Assembly: GCA_037179515.1 (NCBI GenBank)
Contig: JAXCGZ010003839.1
Location: 93,501-157,500 of the forward strand
Reading direction: 5' to 3'
Source: Halocaridina rubra
Lineage: Eukaryota > Arthropoda > Malacostraca > Decapoda > Atyidae
DNA: 64,000 bases
The notes below the pieces were generated by a model, which did not search any database, was not told the origin of the DNA, and saw nothing but the letters and a program-made list of their open reading frames with translations. Below, piece after piece: positions 1 to 11,369 of this stretch. A program made the translations under genes and the position numbers. How positions within the stretch are numbered: position 1 is the stretch's first letter; each line of letters opens with the position of its first letter.

Positions 1-1580
1 ACCTCAGCCTGACTACATATTTAATGGAATTAGGCTAGAGAATATAGAATTTAATATTCATGAAATTAAAAGACTATTAGATGGTCTCGAGTAAAATTCT
101 GCTGCGGGGCTTTGTGGTACTGCATCCAAAGTGCTTAAGAAATGCTCAAATTTGCTTGCCAGACAAACATATATTATTTTAAGAAAATCAATGGATTGCT
201 CTATGTTCCCAACAAACTGGAAACATGCCAATATAATTTCAATCTTTAAGAAAGGGGGCAAAAGATCTTCCGCTGAACTACCAACCTATCAGCCTGACGT
301 GCATCTTGTGCAAAAGAAAATAATTAGGAAGAGGATGATTGAGCATATAGAAAGAAATAATATTTTCACAATGCATCAGCATGTCTTTCGTGCCAAGAGA
401 TCTTGTCTCACAGCCCTATTAGAATACTTTGAAGCAATTTCAAGACTTTTAGATGAAGGAATCCCAGCTGACGCTGTCTACCTGGACTGTCAAAAGGCTT
501 TAGATTCTGTCCCGATTCAATGACTCCTTCAAAAGATAGAGGCAGTTGGCATTCGGGGCAGGCTCAAGCATGGATCAAAGAATTTCTCACAGGACATGAA
601 CAGCAAGTTGTGTTGAGAGGTGCCACCTCCAACTGGGTAGACGTCCTAAGTGGGGTCCCACAGGGTAGTGCACTTGGCCTGGTACTTTTCCTTACTTATA
701 TAAATGACATTGTTCTTTACACGACTCTTCCATCAAACTTTTAGCTGACGATGCCAAACTCTTTCGGGCCATGCGAAGCCCGACCAATACAATAGCTCTA
801 CAAAATTATTTAAAGAAGTTAGAAGACTGGAGTAAGAAATGGCTCCTGAAGTTCAATGAACCCAAATGCAATACTATACATTTTGGGCACACAATTCCCT
901 CGAACGTGTATACCTTAAATGACAAATTTAAATAATTCCAATGAAGAGAAAGATCTTAGTGTATATGTATCAGACACCTTCAAGTTTGCTAGCCATATCT
1001 CAAAGATTGCAGTTAAAGCTAACTAACTTGTGGAGCACATAAGGCGCTCATTTACATATATGGACAAAGACATGCTTAGGTGTATTTATAATTCCTTAAT
1101 TCGTCCCCACTTGGAGTACGCTGTTCATAGTTAGTCCCCTTACCTAAAAAAAAAAACAATAACATCCTCGAACAAGTTCAAAGAAGAGCTACTACTATAG
1201 TGCCAGAACTAAAAGAGCTACCTATTGAGGAAAGACTCAAGACCCTGGATCTCACAACACTTGAAGATCAAAGAATTAGAGGTGACTTTAATTGAAGTAT
1301 TCAAGATGATTTGTGGACATACTGACATTTACTCTTCTCAGTTCTTCACGATCATCCAGGAAGGTCCAAGCACTACTAAAAGAGGACACCAATTCAAATT
1401 AGTTGTTCCAGATGTCTGGACAAACAAAAGGAATATCTTCTTCAGTGTCTGTATCATCAAACATTGGAACAATCTACCAGCAGATGTTGTAAATAGTAAA
1501 ATTGAAAATGCCTTTAATTCAAACTATGACAAGTTTATCAGACAAAATTTGAGCTGGAGTGCGCATGAGTTTTAACTTCC
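1..1580 (+). pseudogene. CR1-like non-LTR retrotransposon, decayed reverse transcriptase region
   Basis: Fragments in different frames spell a LINE reverse transcriptase in order: an N-terminal stretch with IISIFKKGGK (131-523), a DAVYLDCQKALDSVP stretch, then LSGVPQGSALG near 645-680, then LADDAKLF near 742-768 (the catalytic A/TDD box, in another frame), and a C-terminal part at 1225-1575. FKKG, VPQGS and ADD are hallmarks of CR1/jockey-type RTs. At least three frameshifts or stops separate the parts, so the copy is dead. The left edge is cut by the window. The clade call (CR1-like) is inferred from resemblance to the better copy at 8759-10158. Confidence 0.8.
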
Positions 1581-1624
1581 TATTTCCGTGTATCTCTATT
1601 CGGTAAGTCTTAATTCCCCAGCTA

Positions 1625-2648
1625 GACGTCAAGAGGTGTGGAGGTGTATTAGAGAAAAGGGAGTCCCCGACAAATATGTAAGAATCATTCAAGATATGTA
1701 TTAGACGGCAGAGGCATATGTTAAGAGCAGTGTGGGCTTGAAAAGTCTTTCAGTAAATATTGGTCTGCATCAAGGGTCTGCTTTGAGCCAATATCTATTT
1801 GATCTGGTCATGGATGTAGTAACCCAGGGTATTAGAGATCAGTCATCATGGTGTATGCTTTTTACAGATGACATCGTTCTGTGTAGCAACAGACGAGAGG
1901 CAGTGGGGGAGAAGCCTGAGGAGTGGAGAAGAGAGATGGAGGTCAGAGGACTGAGAATCAGCAGGAAAAAGATAGAGTACCTGAGGTTGAGAGATGATGA
2001 GAATGGGGAGGTCAATTTGCAGGGGGAGGTGTTGAAAAGAGTTGAAAAGTTCAAGTATTTGGGATCAACAGTAGCAGAGGATGGTGACCTAGAGTCAGAA
2101 ATATTCCACAGAATACAAGCAGGATGGAAGAACTGGAAGAAAGTGTCTGGGGTGCTGTGCCACAGGAGAATAGGGATTAAGCTAAGGGGTAAAGTGCATA
2201 AGACAGTTGTGAGGCCTGCGATGATGTATGGAGCAGAGGCATGGGCAATAAAGAAGACACAAGAGAAAAAGCTCGAAGTGGCAGAGATGAGGATGTTGAA
2301 ATGGATGTGTGGGGTGACAAGAAGTGATAAGATCAGAAGCGAGGAAATTAGAGGTACCTCAAAAGTTAGAGAAATATCGGATAAGATACAAGAAAGTAGA
2401 CTAAGGTGGTATGGTCATGTCGTTAGGGGGCATGAACAGTATGTTGGGAAGAGGGTGATGGAAATGGATATGCAGGATAGGAGAGAGAGGGGGAGACCAA
2501 AGCGTAGGTGGATGGATTGCATCAATGACGACCTGAGATCTAAAGGTTTGTTGAGTGATGAGGTATGGGACAAGAACATATGGAGAACACTGGCCAGGAA
2601 CATCGACCCCACATAAAAGTGGGAAAAGATGTAGTCGAAGAAGAAGAA
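1625..2648 (+). pseudogene. RTE-like LINE, 5'-truncated, C-terminal RT half
   Basis: It begins inside the RT domain (RQEVWRCIREKGVPDKY, from about 1628), has a stop near 1703, then an open frame of about 294 residues at 1732-2616. Visible motifs are LHQGSALS, the catalytic FTDDIVLCS (FADD in related copies, so this copy carries A to T), KFKYLGSTV, and the C-terminal GRPKRRWMDCINDD. It ends in a short GAAGAAGAA tail, typical of RTE-type 3' ends. Two more copies lie at 5925-6957 (minus) and 23923-25178 (plus). No target-site duplication was recognised. Confidence 0.85.
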
Positions 2649-2651
2649 CCT

Positions 2652-2705
2652 ATAGCTGGGGATTAAGAGTGACGCATAAAACGGTAAACAGCAACAACTG
2701 CTGTA
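2652..2705 (+). repeat. 3' piece of SINE family A
   Basis: The stretch with GTGACGCATAAAACGG and following CAGCAAC matches the 3' end of other SINE-A copies (compare 18785-18830). It sits directly after the RTE-like LINE tail. Confidence 0.45.
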
Positions 2706-3022
2706 GTAGATTTAGAACTGATCAAGGGTTAAAATTTATTGGGTTATTGTTTTTTAAATTTATTATATCCATTTTCATTTATAATGTGAAAATGCCAAAA
2801 TTTTTACATCCGATCAAATTAGGTTAAGGGGGTATTAGTGATGTTGTATGCCACCAAAAATCCCCATCCAATATAGGGTCAATGCAGACAGGCTAGGTTA
2901 ATGGGTAATAGACATTTAGTTTGAGGGGGCATTTTCTATATAAAGAATGATGTGTATGAAGCAGGAAGGGTTACTTCACATTAGGTTAAGTTCGATTGGG
3001 AAAATGTGTTACAAGGAGTTAA

Positions 3023-3487
3023 GGTAAAGGTCCAGTATAACTGCAGCGCCTTAATTTTGGTCTATTTTCTTCCAAACCTCCACAAAACCCTTTGTATACA
3101 TATAATACATTAGTAAAAAGTGGCGGACAAATGGTAGGTTAGGTAAAGCATGGTAATAACACAATCAATCTAGGGAAAATTTTACGCCATGTCGGAACAA
3201 AATATCTAACTCACGTAACACTGTAAGGCATTTAACGAAATCTACACTGACCCCCTAAGCCCGTGGTTTACAGGACCTTCATGAGCCAGAATTAAGGCAT
3301 TCATTGAAATTTATACTGACCATCTAAGTCTGTGCTTTACCTACCCTAACCTTACCTTACCTAAACCTAACCTAACATTTATCCACCACTTTATACTGAA
3401 GTATTACATGTTTACAAAGGGTTTTATGAAGGTTTGGAAGAAAATAGACCAAAATTAAGGGGCCGGAGTTATATTGGACCTTTACCA
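3023..3487. mobile_element. Fold-back MITE with long terminal inverted repeats
   Basis: The left end (GGTAAAGGTCCAGTATAACT, 3023 onward) is matched by the reverse complement of the right end (to 3487) over about 120 bp per arm, with roughly 87% identity by eye. Both arms share the stretch around TTGGTCTATTTTCTTCCAAA and end internally in AGGTTAGG-like motifs. Between the arms is a direct repeat of about 64 bp (3231-3272 and 3295-3342). No ORF is present, so it is a non-autonomous element. A target-site duplication was not clear, so the superfamily is unassigned. Confidence 0.8.
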
Positions 3488-4257
3488 GAGAGAACCCAAA
3501 TTATTAACTCTCATAACTACTAACTAACAAGTATGATATATACATATAGTCAAATATGTATACGTTGCTGCATTACATGGACTATTTTCATTAAGAGTTA
3601 CCTGGCTCGATCTCACATTGGACCAAATACCGATATTATTCATATTTTTCGTTAGCCTATGCGAGTTTTGACTTCATTTCTGTTGGAAAAGTACAAGCCT
3701 TTTGTTACCAATGGTGAAGTTAATATCAGCTAGTAGTCGTTTTATCTTTGAATTGTCTAGCTAGACTCCATATGTCCATGTGAGGCTAATTACGAATATC
3801 TATAATTTTCGGGATTCTAGGCAAGTTCTATCAATACAAAAGTCATAATCCCATTATAAAGGAAGTGGCTGGGTCCAATATGCAAAGGAGGGGAATTCCC
3901 AGTTCACTTGCTCCGCCATTTAGTTGACTAGTGACTCGCAGGGGAACACGGAGACATCTTGCTTCCCCCTCCCGCAAGGTACCAGTTGCATTACAGCCAT
4001 TGGAAGCACGTCGTTTTAACTTCTCTTGCTAAACCTCATATTGGGCTAATTATTGATATTATTCATAATTTTCATATAAATGTTCTGTATTTAACTGTAA
4101 AGATTCTCAAATGAATAACACTGGCTTGAGATAGATATTTCTGTATGGTAAACTCAATTTTCCTAACTTAAACGAATACTATAATAATGTTAATGACATT
4201 TTTCCTAACTTAACCAAACCTAATACTACAGTCATATTAATGAGATTTTCCTAACTG

Positions 4258-4730
4258 GTGAAATTATCAGAGCAACTGGAGAAGACACACCGAATGATAA
4301 GCTTTGGTGCATTTTCTCCAGTTGATTGCTTTTCAGATGTCTCTTCTCCAGTTGGCAATTTCTGAATTTCATGATCAAACAAGAAGTTTGTTTCATTTTC
4401 CTCTATCTAGTATAGGTACTTTATGTCTAAACAGGAAGTTTGATCAATTTCTCTCTATATCTGGTTATTGGGGCTTCATTATGTCTTAACAGGTAGTTTG
4501 ATGAGTATTTTTTGTTTCTTTTTTGCTACATTCTGCTAAATGTTATTGTATTTTCCTGCATGCTGCAAACTTAATCTAACCTAATTTAACCTTACCTAAC
4601 CTAACTTAAGGTGCTCTATCTCCAGTTGCTTAATTATGAGGTGCGTTACCGCCAGTCGGCCAATTATGAGGAGTGTTTTCTCTAGTTGACAGCACTAAGG
4701 TGCGTCTTCTCCAGTTGCTCCAAATCAATC
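4258..4730. repeat. 30-bp minisatellite with inverted partner unit
   Basis: Four direct units of 30, 30, 29 and about 29 bp start at 4610, 4640, 4670 and 4699, with consensus GGTGCGTCTTCTCCAGTTG followed by an AATTATGA-like end. Two more direct, partial units lie at 4306-4333 and 4340-4365. An inverted unit at 4270-4291 matches the reverse complement of the last unit at 21 of 22 positions. The block is flanked by related CCTAAC...GGTGAAATTATC segments (about 4247-4267 and 4760-4780). No function is recognised. Confidence 0.8.
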
Positions 4731-4856
4731 CTATTTTAATAATTTGATGAGATTTTTTTTTCCTAACAGGTGAAATTATCTAACCTCTAACCTACCTGAT
4801 ATCACAAATTTCATAAGATTTTTTCCTAAATTGAGGGGTGTAAATAAGCATTCACC

Positions 4857-4910
<54 letters not shown>

Positions 4911-4911
4911 T
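4857..4911. repeat. (AAT)n microsatellite
   Basis: About 18 uninterrupted AAT units are read directly. Confidence 0.95.
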
Positions 4912-5104
4912 TACTTTTACACCCGCAGTAATGAAAACCCCCATGAACTTACTATATTGGATTAGGTTAGCTTTAGTTAGGTTAACTCGTCTCCATTTAG
5001 GAAACGTACTGTTAATTGATTTAAATTTTTAAAGTTGCTTGAAATATTTTTCATATGTTTAGTACTTGCATTTCATTTACTGCGAGTGTGAAAATAAACA
5101 CTTT

Positions 5105-5225
5105 CTTACATGCAGTATATTGTTTTTAATTTCGTCATAATTAAACTCCCCATTCGAACAGGGGTAGACTGGGGGAGCTGAGGACTTGAGGCATGATTGC
5201 TCTCCCTGACGCCCAATGAGGGACT
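5105..5225 (-). repeat. SINE family A, partial copy
   Basis: It contains the SINE-A landmarks in reverse order (GGGGGAGCTGAGGACTTGAGGC, then CCTGACGCCCAATGAGGG). It is diverged and truncated. Confidence 0.45.
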
Positions 5226-5924
5226 TGAACATAATAATAATAACAATTGAAGACATATGATTAATCCTTAACAAATACGGAAATTATACGATGCCTCAAG
5301 TACAAACTGACGATGCCCATGGAGAACCCATCTTACCCTTAAAGCCGTAGACGTGACCTGTAGTTCTTAAGTCCTTCAGAGTGGTCCAGGGGTAGGGCAC
5401 ATACGAGGGCTAAATAAATGTACAGCATATCGTTGAATATGTGAAGTGTAGCCACGAAAGTATCACAAAGAAAATATACTCTAAAAACTCATGTAAGCAT
5501 GTCAACACCAGACAGGTAGGTGAACAGTGAACTGTTAGCAGCTTAGCCTTGAGGAATGTTGTTCACGTGATACCGATGGCTAGTTGGCAGGTACTTTAAT
5601 AAGTATAGTCCATAACTTTTTTTTTTCTCACGTATGGAAATTTGCAAGAAATATATAAATGATATAGCTAAAAATATTTTTTGTTTTAATAAACAGCTCT
5701 ATATTCCTATTCATCTTAATATAGTCTAATAATACTGATGACGGAAAGTGGCGGGTTTGAGTGGTTAAAGGGTAGGGTTGCTGTAAATTACATGTATTAC
5801 ATGGAAATTTAAATATATATTATGAGATTATGGAAAGTAACTTTATCAATAATATATAGTAACAAACCATGTTGGGTGGAAATCCCCCCAAATTGGTAAA
5901 CACTACTTACTCCGTCATGACTTC

Positions 5925-6957
5925 TTCGTCTACATCTTTTCCCACTTTTATGTGGGGTCGATGTTACTGGCCAGTGTTTTTCATATGTCCCTGTCCCATA
6001 CCTCATCACCCAACAAACCTTTAGATCTCCGGTCGTCATTGATGCAATCCATCCACTTACGCTATGGTCTCCCCCTCCCTTTCCTACCCTGTATATCCTC
6101 TCGTCCGTTGCTACACAGTACAATGTCATCTGCAAAAAGCATACACCATGGTGACTAATCTCTAATACCCTGGGTTACTACATCCATGACCAGATCAAAT
6201 AAATATGGGCTCAAAGCAGACCCTTGATGCAGACCAACATTTACTGAGAGACTTTTCGTCAAACCCACACTTCTCTTAACATTTGCCTCTGCCCTCTCAT
6301 ACATATCTTAAATTATTCTTACATATTTGTCGGAGACTCCCTTTTCTCTAATACACCTCCACACCTCTTGACGTGGTACTCGATAATATGCCTTTTCCAA
6401 GTCAATAAAGACCATATGCAGTCCTTTCTGTTTCTCCTGATGTTTTTCCATAATTTGTCTCAAGGCAAATATGGCATCCACTGTTTCTCTTCCGGGTATG
6501 AAGCCAAACTGTTCATCCCCAATTGTCGTTTCCTCTCCGAGTCTCCTCTCTGTGATCTTCTCCCATATCTTCATAGTATGGCTCAACAACTTTATACCTC
6601 TATAGTTTCCACACTCCTGAATGTCTCCCTTCCCTTTATAGATTGGGATGATTAGGCTTCCTCTCCACTCCTCTGGCATCTTTTCCTGACTAAAGATCTT
6701 TTGCATTAAGTCCCACAAGATATCTATGCCTTCCTCTCCAAGACTCTTCCATACCTCCACTGGCATCTTATCGGGTCCTGCTGCCTTTCCATTTTTCTTA
6801 CTGCCCGCTCTACCTCTCTTCTAGTCTCTGCTTTTGTAACTGCTTCATTTGGAAGTCCATCTTCAAATACTGCTCTATCATGACTGAGGAGCTGATAATA
6901 TACGAGTTGCATACGAGCGAAAAAGCATGTCTTCTCTTCTTCTTCAAAATTCAACAC
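5925..6957 (-). pseudogene. RTE-like LINE with internal deletion
   Basis: Read on the minus strand, it runs from KAETRREVERAVRKMERQ (near 6840) through PVEVWKSLGEEGIDILW and the open frame 6308-6766 (IPIYKGKGDIQECGNYRG, MVFIDLEKAYYRVPRQEVW), past a stop, to LHQGSALSPYLFDLV and FADDIVLCSN. Then, near 6095-6110, it jumps to GRKGRGRP and RKWMDCINDD. Compared with the copy at 1732-2616, about 150 residues after the FADD box are missing. It ends in a CTTCTTCGTC tail on the plus strand. Stops and frameshifts make it inactive. Confidence 0.85.
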
Positions 6958-7014
6958 AAAGTTGGGTCACAGTCACATCATAAAATACTGGGATTAAAAC
7001 CCTACTTAAACACT

Positions 7015-7175
7015 GTTTTATGTATCACAGTTATTGCCTATTCAAATGGGGAGGAACACATATATGTTAGCGCCGGGTGTTTAAGTCCATATTCCCATCC
7101 TAAAGCCCAAAGATAGGACTGAACTCGGGTTAGTCAGGCTGGTCACTTCCTGACTCGCCGGACCTGTCTGATAAA
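7015..7175 (-). repeat. SINE family A copy
   Basis: It shows the reverse-orientation layout of the family: a TTTTATGTATCAC start, AATGGGGAGGAACACA, a CCCATCCTAAAGCCC segment, and then the tRNA-like head with the reversed B-box region near GAACTCGGGTTAGTC. Confidence 0.6.
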
Positions 7176-7794
7176 ATCTTTACCCACCTGGTAATGGCAT
7201 CGGGATAAGGAGACAAGTTAATATATCACTAAATATTACTTATGAAATATTACTAATTCTTGGTAATAGGAAAGGAGTACCTCAATGATCCACATTATAT
7301 GTGATTATAGGGAACATGAAAAAGGTCAGAAAGTTCCTATTTAACGTTTTTTTTTTTCCAAACCGATAAAAGTGAGCAAGAGCGGAGTTATGATCCCAAC
7401 CAGATTTACTTTTCTTTTCTTTTCTAAGAGTCATAGGGCATGGCAAATCCCTGCTGCCTAACACCTGTTTTGATTAGTGTCACTGCTTGTATTTATAACC
7501 AACATCATTCCTCCTGTAACTAATACCGAGATGCAATTTTTTTTTTTTTTTTATCAGAGATTCTTAAAATACGTCTATAAGCATGCCCTCATGTTAGGGC
7601 TATAGTAAGTCAAGGAAACCCAAGGCCTGGTTCATAAATACAGCACTGGCTACTGATAGTTTTTAAGTATGTAAAAGTGCGACTGTGCAAAAATATTTAC
7701 CTTTTAAAAATATTATTTAATATTTATTGCATCTTTTCCCTAAGGCTTTAGCCACCCTTCTAACCATAGTGAGAAAATAATATGGTGAAAGAAG

Positions 7795-8007
<213 letters not shown>

Positions 8008-8012
8008 TATCT

Positions 8013-8575
8013 ACATTACTATATGTGAAAACAGGAATCATATTTTACCCAGACTGGGACTCAAACCTAGGACACATAATTACTGTGCCAAGGCCCTATC
8101 AACTACACTACACAAGGTTAAAGGGGAAACAAACCTTACAGCTTTATCTGCAATACTAGGAATGAAAGTATTCTATATGAATGCCACTCTGTTCATATTA
8201 CGGTTTCCCGCAACCTTATTCTTGGCTTCGTTTTTCGCATTTAATTCAAATCTCAATCTAATTAGGGATCAACAACAATCAAATAAGCATATTACCATAT
8301 GTGAAAACCTGAACCATAGCTTACCCTGACTGGGACTCGAACCTAGGACACAATTACTGTGCCAAGGTGCTACCAACTACACCACACAAGGTTAAAAGGG
8401 ACACAAACCTAACAGCTTTATCTGCTATACTGGGAATGAATGAATTCAATCTGAATGCCCTGTTCACATTACAGTTTCCCCCAACCTCACTCGTGGCTTC
8501 GTTTTTGCATTTAATTCAAATCTCAATCTAATTTGGGATCAACAATAATTAAATAAGTACATTACCATATGTGAA
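8013..8575 (-). repeat. SINE family B, two tandem copies
   Basis: Two direct copies of about 270-280 bp (roughly 8013-8289 and 8290-8575) share CATATGTGAAAACxxGAA, GACTGGGACTC(G/A)AACCTAGGACAC, TTACAGCTTTATCTGC and a common end. Reverse-complemented, each carries a tRNA-like head (TAGTGTAGTTG...GGCCTTGGCACAG, then B-box-like GGTTCGAGTCCCAGTC). A third copy in the other orientation is at 51550-51670. All three lie beside (TA)n tracts. Confidence 0.8.
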
Positions 8576-8758
8576 AGTATGATCCAAGTGACATTCAGCT
8601 AGAATGCATTCAAAATTTCCTAACAAATTTTGAATTGACACCCAAACAATTCTCGAGGTACGAACCCACTTACGCACACATATGATTACCTAATTGTGTT
8701 TACGGGAAAGTGCCCAAAGCTCGTATCTTCCCGTCTCCTCATCGGTTCCATTTTATAC

Positions 8759-10158
8759 TTAGTGATACTTATCATACCTGTCCTTAAAACTATGGATTGA
8801 GATAGCATTAACTACCTCCTCGCTTAGCCAATTCCAATTATCAACTACTCTTACACTGAAAAAGTATTTCCTTACATCCTGCGAAGAAGTTTTCTTACGA
8901 AGCTCCAAACTATGACCTCTAGTTCTAGAGCCAGCCATATCAAAATATCGATCCCTATCCACTCTATCATAACCATGAAGGAATTTAAAGACTGTCACCA
9001 TATCCCCCCTCACTCTTCTAGCTTCGAGTGATGGTAAGTCTAATTCCCTCAGCCTCTCATCATAACTGAGATTGCGTATTTCTGGCACTAGTTTCGTGGC
9101 ATGTCTTTGAACTTTTTCAAGCTTAGCTATGTGCTTTTTCAAGTGCGGATTCCAAAAGGGGGCTGCATAATCGAGTTTTGGCCTCACATAGGTTACATAA
9201 ATATTTCTGAACATTTCCTTGTCCATGTGCCTGAAGGCTACCCTTACATTTGATAAGAATGCATATGCTGCCCTTACTATGCCATTTATATGTATTTCTG
9301 GAGACAAATCTGCCAGTATGTTTACTCCTAGATCTCTCTCATTTTCTGTCTCTTGAAGTTGTACTCCAGCCACCGAGTAGTCATGCTTGGGCCTTCTTGC
9401 ACTTGTACCCATTCTCATTACCTTACATTTTGAAGTATTGAATTTCATTAGCCACTTTTCTGACCACTCATGCAGATTATTTAGATCCTCCTGAAGTTCT
9501 CTACCATTGTTCTCGTTTTTTACTTTCTTCACAATCTTTGCATCATCTGCAAACATATTCATGAATGAATTTACAGACTCTGGTAGGTCATTTACATATA
9601 CAAGGAACAAAAGTGGCCCTAAAACTGAACCCTGTGGAACTCCACTACTAACTCTTCTCCATTCAGACACTGAGTGTCTTACTCTAACCCTCTGTTCCCT
9701 TCCTTCTAAGTAAGTTTTTATCCATTCCAAAACATTTCCACCTATTCTAGCCATTGATTGCAGCTTCCTAATAAGTCTCCCATGTGGAACAGTGTCAAAC
9801 GCTTTCTGGAAGTCTAGGAATATGCAATCTGCCCAGCCCTCTCTTTCCTGTAAGATTTGGCTTACCTCATCATAAAATTCTAATAGGTTTGTTACTGTTG
9901 ATCTACCTTCTCTGAAGCCATGTTGCCTCACTGACAAAAAGTTGAAGGATTCCAAGTGAAGAGAGATATGTTTCCTTAGTAGTTTCTCCATAACTTTGCA
10001 AACTATGCTGGTCAAGGAAACTGGTCTATAGTTCAGAGCCGTATCCCTCCTTCCCTTTTTGAAGATAGGTATCACATTTGCTTGTTTCCAGCATCTTGGA
10101 ATCTCCCCCGACTCCAGTGACTCCTTAAATATGATCCTTAGTGCCACTGATATTGTGT
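8759..10158 (-). CDS. CR1-like LINE reverse transcriptase, 5'-truncated, long intact ORF
   Basis: This is one open frame on the minus strand. Motifs in order: NVIPIFKKGRRD, NYRPVSLTS, FLDFQKAFDTVPH (first catalytic Asp), VSSGVPQGSVLGPLLFLVYV, MFADDAKI (catalytic pair) and LLRK/KWLMKFNTSKC-type palm and thumb sequence, then a CR1-type C-terminus (YVRPKLDYAAPFWNP; VVDNWNWLSEEVV). The endonuclease half is missing, so the copy is truncated at about 10158 and cannot move on its own. The ORF nominally reaches 10234, but its first 25 or so codons are an inverted copy of LINE sequence and flank, not a true N-terminus. The continuous frame suggests a recent insertion. The 3' untranslated part extends towards about 8650. 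Confidence 0.9.
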
Positions 10159-10220
10159 TATCAGTGGCACTAAGTATCATATTTAAGGAGTCACTGGAGT
10201 CGGGGGAGATTCCAAGATGC
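10091..10220. repeat. 62-bp inverted repeat (hairpin) at LINE 5' end
   Basis: The left arm 10091-10152 and right arm 10159-10220 are reverse complements at 61 of 62 positions (one C/A mismatch), with a 6-base spacer TTGTGT. The left arm is the last LINE sequence before truncation; the right arm is its mirror image. Confidence 0.95.
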
Positions 10221-10225
10221 ATTGG

Positions 10226-11324
<1,099 letters not shown>

Positions 11325-11363
11325 ATATAAAAAATAAGCACAACTCCCATATTTCTGTCAAAC

Positions 11364-11369
11364 TTTATT
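11364..11369 (-). terminator. Candidate polyadenylation signal for Eph
   Basis: TTTATT on plus, AATAAA on minus, about 4.9 kb after the Eph stop. Other AATAAA hexamers occur upstream in this AT-rich stretch, for example near 13391, so alternative ends are possible. Confidence 0.3.

Noticed and set aside
1604..2670. Apparent inverted repeat (TCTTAATTCCCCAGCTA and its mirror) flanking the RTE LINE
   Set aside because: Only 16-17 bp match. The right side is better explained as the forward 3' end of SINE A, whose GGGGACTAATAG stretch resembles the mirror by chance.
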